A stretch of 5,448 nucleotides of DNA from JBHJHK01 sp050330975. GTDB taxonomy: Bacteria > Pseudomonadota > Gammaproteobacteria > Competibacterales > Competibacteraceae. Every line of letters starts with the position of its first letter. Position 1 is the stretch's first letter. The position numbers were made by a program, and so were the translations under genes. The DNA is taken from the NCBI GenBank assembly GCA_050330975.1, contig JBHJHK010000493.1, positions 1 through 5,448 on the forward strand, read 5' to 3'. Of this stretch, positions 1-5,448 are shown in pieces. The notes beneath the pieces were generated by a model, which saw only the letters and a program-made list of their open reading frames with translations, was not told the origin of the DNA and ran no database searches.

Positions 1-542
1 CGCACCTCCGCCTTGGTCAACCCCCCCACCGGAAACATCACCTTGGTCAGCTGTTCGTCCCGCTGGGCGTGGAGGAAGTAGCTCTGGTCTTTGCCGTCGT
101 CCAACCCTTTGAGCAGCCGCCGCCCTGGAAGCCCCGGAGCCTCTCCCAACCGGGCGTAGTGGCCCGTGGCGATGACGTCGGCCCCGAGCTCTGCGGCGTG
201 GTCGACAAAGGCCTTGAACTTGATTTCCCGGTTGCACAACACGTCGGGGTTGGGGGTACGACCGGCCTTGAGTTCCGCCAAGAAGTGGCTGAACACCCGC
301 TCTTTGTACTCGCGGGTAAAGTTCACCACGTGGAGGGGCAGCCCCAGGGTCTGGCAGACGTCTTCGGCGTCGGCCAGGTCGTCTTGGGCGGTGCAATAGC
401 CCGCCTCAAACTGGTCTTCCCAGTTTTTCATAAATACGGCGTGGACGTCGAAGCCCTGGCGTTGGAGCAGGAGGGCAGCCACGGAGGAATCCACCCCGCC
501 GGAGAGGCCGACGATGGCGCGGGCACGGGTCACGGTTGCCAC
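1..542 (-). CDS. mnmA: tRNA-specific 2-thiouridylase MnmA, N-terminal part (runs off left edge)
   Basis: MnmA is the cytosolic enzyme that puts sulfur on C2 of the wobble uridine U34 in tRNA-Lys, -Glu and -Gln. It activates the base with ATP and takes sulfur from a persulfide relay. About 180 codons are present. The PP-loop SGGVDSS lies at residues 14-20. FMKNWED follows at about 37-43, YCTA at 49-52, and AGRTPNPDVLCN at 93-104, where Cys103 corresponds to the catalytic Cys102 of the E. coli enzyme. TGHYARL and DQSYFL complete the family pattern. The second catalytic Cys and the C-terminal domains lie beyond position 1. The start is non-ATG: in this frame the first start codon after the stop at 648-650 is GTG at 542, and a second GTG lies at 533. 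I use 542; neither has a clear Shine-Dalgarno sequence. The gene diverges from the sensor-kinase pair. Identity is essentially certain; the exact start is not. Confidence 0.95.
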   Translation of the reverse strand, partial: MATVTRARAIVGLSGGVDSSVAALLLQRQGFDVHAVFMKNWEDQFEAGYCTAQDDLADAEDVCQTLGLPLHVVNFTREYKERVFSHFLAELKAGRTPNPDVLCNREIKFKAFVDHAAELGADVIATGHYARLGEAPGLPGRRLLKGLDDGKDQSYFLHAQRDEQLTKVMFPVGGLTKAEV

Positions 543-646
543 TTCGTCGAGGTGTCGAAGAGGAGGCCGGCCGGTGGGCGAATGCTGTTCATACCACGAC
601 GATACCCATACTACAACGGTTGGGGGATGCGGTTTGTAAGCCTGCC

Positions 647-676
647 ATTATGGCCAAAGCTCAGGGGAAATCGCAA
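647..676 (-). promoter_or_regulatory. Candidate sigma70-type promoter for mnmA
   Basis: On the minus strand, TTGCGA (671-676, 4 of 6 matches to the -35 consensus) is followed after 18 bp by CATAAT (647-652, 5 of 6 matches to the -10 consensus). It would give an mnmA leader of roughly 100 nt before GTG 542. The 11-bp dyad at 644-654 covers the -10. A perfect TTGACA also occurs on this strand at 701-706, but no -10 element stands at the right distance from it. This is a consensus match only. Confidence 0.3.
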
Positions 677-744
677 TGGCCGCCCCGGGGCCTCCCCGGT
701 TGTCAAGGGCATTAGAATGGTGTCCTAAAGCCGTGAAAATGCGC

Positions 745-750
745 TACAAT
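745..750 (+). promoter_or_regulatory. Candidate -10 element for the sensor-kinase transcript
   Basis: TACAAT matches the sigma70 -10 consensus at 5 of 6 positions and sits in the AT-richest part of the intergenic region, directly before a T-run. No good -35 element is seen 16-18 bp upstream, so an activator or another sigma factor would be needed. The implied leader to the ATG at 969 is about 210 nt. The inverted repeat TGAGT/ACTCA at 761-776 would fall just after the transcription start and could be an operator. Weak evidence. Confidence 0.2.
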
Positions 751-955
751 TTTTTGCGGTTGAGTCGGGGAACTCAGCCCCATTCAAAGCATGCTATCCC
801 GCGCTTTTATCGCCCGATACTCCCTGACCTTCTCCAAAAGGCAGTGCCTTCTCGCCTCTGTGCCACCGGTCGGTCTATGCGCCCCTGGCCCGTTGCATTG
901 GGATGTTGTCGCCGTCGAGGGGAAGCCTCAAGGGGATCGAGCACCAAGGTCCAAC

Positions 956-961
956 GAGGTG
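956..961 (+). promoter_or_regulatory. Ribosome binding site of the heme sensor gene
   Basis: GAGGTG stands 7 nt before the ATG at 969. It is a good Shine-Dalgarno match at normal spacing and fixes this start codon. Confidence 0.75.
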
Positions 962-968
962 AAATTCC

Positions 969-1841
969 ATGGGTCTGCGCACCAAATTCAATTTGATGTT
1001 ACTGGCGACGTCTGGCCTGGGCTTGGGCCTAGCGGCGGCATTGGGCTATTACCTGCTATTGGCCACTGCCCAAGAAATGGTGGTGACCAAAGCTCGAATC
1101 ATGATGGATAGCGCCTTGGCCATCCGCAACTACACCATCAACGAGGTACGGCCCTTGCTCCGGGAGATCGAGTCCCACGAGCGCTTCTTGCCCCAGACGG
1201 TGCCGTCCTATGCCGCCACTACCAACTTTGATAAACTCAGGGCCATATACCCCGATTACGCCTACAAAGAGGCCGCCCTCAATCCCACCAACCCCCGGGA
1301 TCGGGCCACGGATTGGGAGTCGGATATCATCTATCACTTCCGCAACAATCCCGACAACAAAGAGTACGTCGGGGTGCGGGAAACCCCGACGGGGCCCATG
1401 TTGCACCTGGCTCACCCCATGCAAATCACCAACGAGGGGTGCCTCACCTGTCACAGCTCACCGGACCGGGCGCCCCAGGCCATGCGAGCCCTCTACGGCG
1501 ACAACAACGGCTTCGGTTGGCAGATGGGGGAAATCATCGGTGCGCGGGTGGTGTCGGTGCCCATGAGCGTGGTTCTAGACCAGGCCTACCAAACCTTCTG
1601 GGCCTTCCTCGGCGCCCTGGCCCTGGTGTTTGTGCTCATCGCCGTGGCCCTCAACATCATGCTCCACCGCATCGTCATCAAGCCCGTGACCTCCATGGCC
1701 CGCATTGCCAACGCCGTGAGTATGGGCGACATGGACATTCCCGAATACACTAAAAAGGGCAAAGACGAGATCGCCTCCCTGTCGGCGTCGTTCAACCGCA
1801 TGCGCCGCAGCTTGGAAAACGCCCTCAAACTCCTGGATTGA
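969..1841 (+). CDS. Membrane c-type heme sensor: Tll0287-like (DUF3365) periplasmic domain plus HAMP, no output domain
   Basis: A 290-residue membrane protein that most likely senses a redox change or a small ligand outside the cytoplasmic membrane. TM1 is at about residues 8-33. Residues ~34-208 form the periplasmic domain and hold one covalent heme site, CLTCH, at 158-162 (Cys158, Cys161, proximal His162). LHLAHPM just before it contains histidines that could supply a second ligand. TM2 is at about 210-232, and a HAMP relay occupies ~233-288, including the conserved KPV start and a DEIASLSASFN segment. The overall pattern matches the Tll0287-like/DUF3365 family. The protein stops right after HAMP, so it carries no kinase, cyclase or methyl-accepting domain of its own. 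The start is supported by the GAGGTG ribosome site. The kinase gene follows after 30 bp on the same strand, so the signal is probably handed to that kinase (inference). The ligand is unknown. Confidence 0.9.
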   Translation: MGLRTKFNLMLLATSGLGLGLAAALGYYLLLATAQEMVVTKARIMMDSALAIRNYTINEVRPLLREIESHERFLPQTVPSYAATTNFDKLRAIYPDYAYKEAALNPTNPRDRATDWESDIIYHFRNNPDNKEYVGVRETPTGPMLHLAHPMQITNEGCLTCHSSPDRAPQAMRALYGDNNGFGWQMGEIIGARVVSVPMSVVLDQAYQTFWAFLGALALVFVLIAVALNIMLHRIVIKPVTSMARIANAVSMGDMDIPEYTKKGKDEIASLSASFNRMRRSLENALKLLD

Positions 1842-1871
1842 GTCCCCAACGCCATCGCAGAGTTCGGCCCT

Positions 1872-3350
1872 ATGGAACCCCTCCCGCCCCAAGACAGCGC
1901 CGGCGCGTCCATGCCCCAGCAGTTGGGCAAATACCGCATCGATGGCGTCATCGGCCGCGGCGGTATGGGGGTGGTCTACCGGGCCCACGACTTGGCCATC
2001 GACCGCCCGGTGGCCCTCAAGACCATTCACCGCCAGCTGTTGGACGCCAAGGATCGCGACGAGTGGTTGGCGCGGTTTCGCCGCGAGGTCAAGGCGGCGG
2101 GCCGCTGTATGCACCCCAACATCGTCACGGTCTTCGACTACGGCGAGGACGGCGACACCCCCTTTATCGTCATGGAGCTGGTGGAGGGGCGGTCTCTCAG
2201 CGACTATTTGAGCCGCCGCCCCCTGAGCCTCAAGGCCGCCCGGGCCTTGATGATGCAGTTGCTCTCGGGCCTCCAGTACGCCCACGAAAAGGGGGTGATT
2301 CACCGGGACATCAAGCCCGGCAATGTGTTGCTCCTCAAGGGCGGCGTGATCAAGATCACCGACTTCGGTGTGGCCCGCCTGGCCAATCACATGGTGACCC
2401 TGGCGGGCCACAACGCCATGGGTACCCCGGCTTACATGGCCCCCGAGCAACTCACCGGCGGCGAAGTCACCCATGGGGTGGACGTCTACTCCGCCGGGGT
2501 GTTGTTTTTCGAGTTGCTGTGTGGCACTCGCCCGTTCAGTGGCGAATCCCTCAACGAGGTGGTCTACCAGGTGGTCCAGGGCGAGCCGCCCGCCATTTCT
2601 TCCCTGGCCCCCCACCTGCCGCCGGAACTCGACCCCCTATTCGCCCGGGCGTTGGCCAAGGATCCCGCCGACCGCTTTGAGAGTTGCACCGCCTTTGCCC
2701 AGGCCATCCGCCGGGCCCTAGCCCAACCGACGACCGAGGCCAACGACGAGACCGAACGGGTGGCGGCGTCGATCGACCCGCCCGCGGCACCCTCGACCCC
2801 CCGGCGGACGGTGCGCTCGACGTCAAAGCCAGCGGGTCGCGGGGGGTGGGATACGGCCACCCTGTTGCGCCTGGAGCGGCAACTGTCGGGGTACATCGGC
2901 GACGCCACGGCTCGCACCGTGGTGCGGGAGGCCATCAAGGAGGCCAAGGGCCTCGACGACCTGCGCTATTTGCTCTCCACCCACATCAAAGACCCCACCG
3001 AGCGATTGACCTTTATCACCCAGGTGCCGCGCCCGGGACAGAACTCGACCCCATCGCCGCCGCCACCGCCATCCGAGCCGTCTGCCGAGGTCCGCGCCCC
3101 CGAGGCGTCCCCTCGAGCTCCATCCTCGGGCGCTGAAAACGCCCCCGGGGGGTTGGATCAGGCCACACTGCGCCCCATTGAAGCGGCCCTGACGTTTCAC
3201 CTGGGGCCCATCGCCAAGGTGTTGGTGCGCAAGGCCGCGGCCCAGGCCACCAGCCGCGACGACCTCTGTCGCCGGCTGGCCGAGCACATCGATAACCCCG
3301 ACGATCGGGATCAATTCCTCGAAAGCCAGCGCCTGTTGCAGAGGGACTAG
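1872..3350 (+). CDS. Hanks-type serine/threonine protein kinase with two C-terminal repeat modules
   Basis: A 492-residue cytosolic kinase that phosphorylates proteins on Ser/Thr. The catalytic domain spans about residues 20-283 and is complete: glycine loop GRGGMG (28-33), VALK Lys50, a candidate helix-C Glu72, catalytic HRDIKPGN (144-151, Asp146), DFG (164-166), and activation-segment GTPAYMAPEQ (184-193). After a Pro/Ser/Thr-rich linker comes a ~54-residue module (329-382), a second Pro/Ser-rich linker (384-428), and a related module (431-483). Both modules share ATL..(L/I)E...L at the start, a Gly at the (I/L)G position, DDL, and HI..P..R...(F). No transmembrane segment is visible, unlike PknB-type receptor kinases, so its input probably comes from the heme/HAMP protein 30 bp upstream. 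The start is uncertain: ATG 1872 and ATG 1911 (beginning MPQQLGKYRI) are both plausible, and neither has a good ribosome site, which fits translational coupling. The function of the modules is unknown; they may bind a partner or dimerise. Confidence 0.93.
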   Translation: MEPLPPQDSAGASMPQQLGKYRIDGVIGRGGMGVVYRAHDLAIDRPVALKTIHRQLLDAKDRDEWLARFRREVKAAGRCMHPNIVTVFDYGEDGDTPFIVMELVEGRSLSDYLSRRPLSLKAARALMMQLLSGLQYAHEKGVIHRDIKPGNVLLLKGGVIKITDFGVARLANHMVTLAGHNAMGTPAYMAPEQLTGGEVTHGVDVYSAGVLFFELLCGTRPFSGESLNEVVYQVVQGEPPAISSLAPHLPPELDPLFARALAKDPADRFESCTAFAQAIRRALAQPTTEANDETERVAASIDPPAAPSTPRRTVRSTSKPAGRGGWDTATLLRLERQLSGYIGDATARTVVREAIKEAKGLDDLRYLLSTHIKDPTERLTFITQVPRPGQNSTPSPPPPPSEPSAEVRAPEASPRAPSSGAENAPGGLDQATLRPIEAALTFHLGPIAKVLVRKAAAQATSRDDLCRRLAEHIDNPDDRDQFLESQRLLQRD

Positions 3351-3352
3351 GG

Positions 3353-3381
3353 CCCCTGGGCCGTGGGCGTCGGGCTCAGGG
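3353..3381. repeat. 29-bp direct repeat, copy 1
   Basis: This 29-bp segment starts CCCCTGGGCC and ends GGGCTCAGGG. It recurs exactly at 3414-3442, a period of 61 bp. Each copy can itself fold: 3354-3362 pairs with 3373-3381 over 9 positions (one G-U) around a 10-nt loop. This copy begins 2 bp after the kinase stop codon. Its right end also forms a perfect 12-bp palindrome, CAGGGCGCCCTG, at 3377-3388. Confidence 0.9.
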
Positions 3382-3390
3382 CGCCCTGTA

Positions 3391-3409
3391 AGCAAAGATT
3401 GTCTTTGCT
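3391..3409. terminator. Perfect hairpin between convergent genes, possible bidirectional terminator
   Basis: AGCAAAGA and TCTTTGCT form an 8-bp perfect stem with the 3-nt loop TTG. It lies between the convergent kinase and VWA genes, where a bidirectional terminator is expected. Against a standard intrinsic terminator, neither side has a run of T residues after the stem and the stem is not GC-rich. The flanking direct repeats add one weaker hairpin on each side. The inverted repeat itself is certain; the terminator role is inferred from position. Confidence 0.4.
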
Positions 3410-3413
3410 CTAT

Positions 3414-3442
3414 CCCCTGGGCCGTGGGCGTCGGGCTCAGGG
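3414..3442. repeat. 29-bp direct repeat, copy 2, overlapping the VWA gene end
   Basis: This is an exact copy of 3353-3381. It covers the last codon and the TGA stop (3437-3439) of the minus-strand VWA gene, so part of the repeat is coding and part is intergenic. Together with copy 1 it brackets a 32-bp segment holding the perfect hairpin. Confidence 0.9.
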
Positions 3443-5448
3443 ATGGGTGAGGCGGCGGTAGAGATGGGCCAACTCCCGGGGCAGTTTGGCCACCTCGTCG
3501 AGACAGACGAAATTGGCCGGGCCGTACATGTGGGGTAAATAGCTCGGCCCCTCCCGGTCCAAAGTGATGCAGAATGGATAGATGCCTCGGTGGCGCAGTT
3601 CCAACAGAGCGTGGCGGGTGTCTTCCACCCCGTAGCGGCCGGTGTAGCTGCCGTAGTCCTCGGGCTTGCCGTCGGACAGCACCAACAACAACCGATGGCG
3701 GGCCGAGACCTCCTCCAAGCGCCTTCCCAGGTGGCGCAAACAGGCCCCCAAACGCGTGTAGGCCCGGGGTTGCAAACCGCTGATGCGCGCCAGAACCGCG
3801 TCATCTGTGGTCTCGGCAAAGGTCTTGAGGGGATAGACCTCCACGCGCCCGTGGGTGCGACCGGAAAAACCGTAGATGGCATAGCGGTCCCCCACGGCGT
3901 CCAAAGCCTCGCCGAGCAATACCAGTGCCTCCCGCTCGGCCTCGTTGACCCAGCCCCGGGTCGAGCCGCTGGCGTCGACGGCGATCATCACCGCCACATC
4001 TCGCCCCTGGCGGCGGCGGCGGCGATACACTTCGTCCACCCCCGTTCCCCCCCGACGCCGCTCCACTAGGGCGTCGACGGCGGCGTCCAAATCCAGCTCA
4101 TCGCCATTGGGCTGGCGCTTGGCCGTGGTCTCCCCGGTGCGCAAAGCCTCAAAGGCCCGTCGGGTGGCCTTTCGCAGTGCTCCATAGCGGTTTCGGGTGT
4201 GGTGGACAAAGGCCGCGTCCCCGGGGGGCACGGGGCACTCCCGGACCGTGCAGTAGTTCCGGCGAAAGTGCTGGCGCCGGTAATCCCACTCGGGATAAGT
4301 GGCGGCGGGGTCCGCCGCCCGGGGCGCGGTCTGGGGGGCGTTGTCGTGGCGATCGCCGTGGGGGTCGTAGGGCTTGGCCCTGGCGTCCCCCTCTCCCCAC
4401 GGGGCGTCCCCTGGCAATCGCTGATCGGCGCCGGTCCCAGGGCTGGGATGTGCGGCCGTCGCTGGTTCTGTCTCCCCCTGGGCCAGGGCGGCCCCAGGCC
4501 CCGTTGTCGCCGCCGAAAATTGCCCGGTGGTGGGCTTGCGCTGGCGCGGGCGGGTCGGGGGGTCGGCCTCGGTGGCGGCGGGTGGGGGCGCCGTGGGATC
4601 GATGTGGACGATACCCGCGGCGGCCCCCCTGGCCGCCAACCGTCGCCGGGCTCGGGCCACGGTGGCGGGATCAAAGCTGCCGTGGAAGGCCCGGGGGGTA
4701 GGGGGGGGATTGGGTAGAGTCTGGGCGCGACGATAGCTGTCCCAGGGGTCGGCGTCCGGTTGGGTCACCGCCGCCGCCGCCCCCCGCCAGGGGCCTTGGA
4801 GGGGCGAGCTGGGGTAGTGGGCCATGGCGCGACCCAAGCCCGGGAAGATCCGGCCGAGCCAAGCGTCGAGGCGCAGGCGTTCCAGGGCGGCAAAGCGCTC
4901 TAGGACACCGTCTGGGACGCCTGGGCTGCCCCCGGCGGGCGCCGTCCTCAACAGCTGTTCCAAGAGCTCGGGTTGCCAGGTACCCCCCACCACCTGGGCC
5001 CAGTGGTGGGCCGCTGTGAGTCGGTAGTGTGCCCGGGCCGCTTCAAGGGTGTCGGCTTGGAGGGTGGAGGGCAGGAAGACCTTGGCCGTGTCGGTGTAGG
5101 GGAGGCCGGGCGCCGGGGCGCTGGCCAAATCCGCTCCGCCGAGGCCCTGGAGCCACCGCCGCAACGACCCCGCCACCGTCGCCACCCTCGTGGTGGTGGC
5201 CAGCTCTTTGGCCCCGTGGGCAAAGCTGGCCCAGCGATCCAACACCGCCATGGCGTCCCCCAAGCCCCGCTGGTCAAAGGCCTCCAGGGCGGCCAGGACC
5301 CAGGCCTCCAGGTGGTGGTGGGCCATGGCTTGGCTGGCGGCGGCGGCCCGGCGCTCCAGGCGCTGGGCCAGGGTGGGGTCGCTGTCGGCCACCGCGCCGC
5401 GCCAGCGGGCCAGCAGGGCTTGGGCTTCTGGGGGCAGCGGGGCGGGGC
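3437..5448 (-). CDS. CbbO/NorD-family VWA protein, partial (N-terminus beyond right edge)
   Basis: At least 651 residues counted from an in-frame GTG at 5392. The frame stays open for 18 further codons to the window edge and still looks coding, so the true start is probably outside. The N-terminal half is helical and rich in Ala and Leu, with PYTDTAKVFLP at about 98-108. Next comes a low-complexity Pro/Ala/Thr linker (~265-365), then YPEWDYRR (366-373) and NYCTVREC (379-386). The C-terminal VWA domain (~463-651) has an intact MIDAS: Asp473-x-Ser475-x-Ser477, Thr546 and Asp574. LSDGKPEDY and the RYGVEDTRHALLELR-like tail are hallmarks of the CbbO/NorD family. In that family the VWA protein pairs with a MoxR-type AAA+ ATPase (CbbQ or NorQ) to remodel or activate a metalloenzyme such as Rubisco or nitric oxide reductase. 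No such partner or client gene is in the window, so cbbO and norD cannot be separated. The gene converges on the kinase gene. Confidence 0.88.
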   Translation of the reverse strand, partial: PAPLPPEAQALLARWRGAVADSDPTLAQRLERRAAAASQAMAHHHLEAWVLAALEAFDQRGLGDAMAVLDRWASFAHGAKELATTTRVATVAGSLRRWLQGLGGADLASAPAPGLPYTDTAKVFLPSTLQADTLEAARAHYRLTAAHHWAQVVGGTWQPELLEQLLRTAPAGGSPGVPDGVLERFAALERLRLDAWLGRIFPGLGRAMAHYPSSPLQGPWRGAAAAVTQPDADPWDSYRRAQTLPNPPPTPRAFHGSFDPATVARARRRLAARGAAAGIVHIDPTAPPPAATEADPPTRPRQRKPTTGQFSAATTGPGAALAQGETEPATAAHPSPGTGADQRLPGDAPWGEGDARAKPYDPHGDRHDNAPQTAPRAADPAATYPEWDYRRQHFRRNYCTVRECPVPPGDAAFVHHTRNRYGALRKATRRAFEALRTGETTAKRQPNGDELDLDAAVDALVERRRGGTGVDEVYRRRRRQGRDVAVMIAVDASGSTRGWVNEAEREALVLLGEALDAVGDRYAIYGFSGRTHGRVEVYPLKTFAETTDDAVLARISGLQPRAYTRLGACLRHLGRRLEEVSARHRLLLVLSDGKPEDYGSYTGRYGVEDTRHALLELRHRGIYPFCITLDREGPSYLPHMYGPANFVCLDEVAKLPRELAHLYRRLTHP

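Larger units (their letters stand above)
543..968. other. Divergent intergenic region between mnmA and the heme sensor gene
   Basis: About 426 bp without a convincing gene. The plus-strand open frames here (for example 676-996 and 791-1111) have no homology that I recognise and look like chance frames. The stretch 705-810 is visibly AT-richer than the flanking coding DNA, as expected for promoter DNA. Visible small structures are an 11-bp dyad GCCAT-T-ATGGC at 644-654, a perfect 10-bp palindrome GCCCCGGGGC at 682-691, and an inverted repeat TGAGT/ACTCA at 761-776 with a 6-nt loop. No tRNA, riboswitch or convincing terminator was recognised. Promoters for both flanking transcripts must lie here. 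Confidence 0.7.

Noticed and set aside
69..728. 219-codon open frame on the plus strand
   Set aside because: Most of it is antisense to mnmA, whose frame shows the PP-loop and catalytic Cys. It has no recognisable domain.
676..1111. Two small plus-strand frames in and beyond the intergenic region (676-996, 791-1111)
   Set aside because: Both overlap the well-supported start of the heme sensor gene in other frames, lack recognisable motifs, and cover the likely promoter region.
1575..2615. 346-codon open frame on the minus strand
   Set aside because: It lies antisense to the HAMP end of the heme sensor and the kinase catalytic domain, both of which have unmistakable motifs. Its composition (rich in His, Gly, Val, Ala) is typical of a shadow frame in GC-rich DNA.
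1838..2680. 280-codon open frame on the plus strand overlapping the kinase
   Set aside because: It is an out-of-frame reading of the kinase gene, dominated by Pro, Arg and Gly; the kinase frame has all catalytic motifs.
3353..3442. Minimal CRISPR array (29-bp repeats, 32-bp spacer)
   Set aside because: The sizes match a type I array, but there are only two repeats, the spacer contains its own perfect palindrome, one repeat runs into the stop codon of a real gene, the repeat resembles no CRISPR repeat I know, and there are no cas genes in the window.
3376..3882. 168-codon minus-strand frame covering the repeats and the VWA end
   Set aside because: It is a +1-type shadow of the VWA domain coding sequence. 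The true frame carries the MIDAS residues and ends at 3437.
4177..4717. Plus-strand frames of about 170 codons opposite the VWA gene linker
   Set aside because: These are Gly/Arg/Pro-rich shadow frames opposite a low-complexity GC-rich linker, with no domain and no ribosome site that stands out.

Overview
The window is GC-rich and densely coding. It looks like a chromosomal segment of a proteobacterium, most probably a gammaproteobacterium. The MnmA fragment carries the FMKNWED, YCTA, LADAEDVC and AGRTPNPDVLCN signatures typical of that group. The combination of a membrane c-type heme sensor, a Hanks-type Ser/Thr kinase and a CbbO/NorD-family VWA protein fits a respiratory, chemolithotrophic or phototrophic lifestyle (inference). 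Genus cannot be fixed from this sequence.

Layout: (1) 1-542, minus strand: N-terminal ~180 codons of mnmA (tRNA 2-thiouridylase), cut by the left edge. (2) 543-968: a divergent intergenic region of about 426 bp, partly AT-richer than its surroundings, which must hold the promoters of mnmA (leftward) and of the sensor-kinase pair (rightward). No RNA gene or convincing small ORF was seen in it. (3) 969-1841, plus strand: a two-TM membrane protein with a periplasmic Tll0287-like (DUF3365) domain, one CxxCH heme-c site and a cytoplasmic HAMP domain, but no output domain. (4) 1872-3350, plus strand: a soluble Ser/Thr protein kinase with a complete catalytic core and two tandem copies of a ~54-residue C-terminal module. 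(5) 3351-3436: a short convergent spacer with a perfect hairpin between two exact 29-bp direct repeats, the second of which runs over the stop codon of the next gene. (6) 3437-5448, minus strand: a CbbO/NorD-family protein with a C-terminal VWA domain and an intact MIDAS motif, open at the right edge.

Genes 3 and 4 are 30 bp apart in one direction and are probably co-transcribed. The simplest reading is a two-gene signalling unit: a heme-based redox or gas receptor senses in the periplasm, passes the signal through HAMP, and a separate cytosolic kinase provides the output. This pair is the most interesting system in the window. The CbbO/NorD-type protein normally works with a MoxR-type AAA+ ATPase (CbbQ/NorQ), which would have to lie outside the window. 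No functional link between it and the kinase pair is shown by the sequence.
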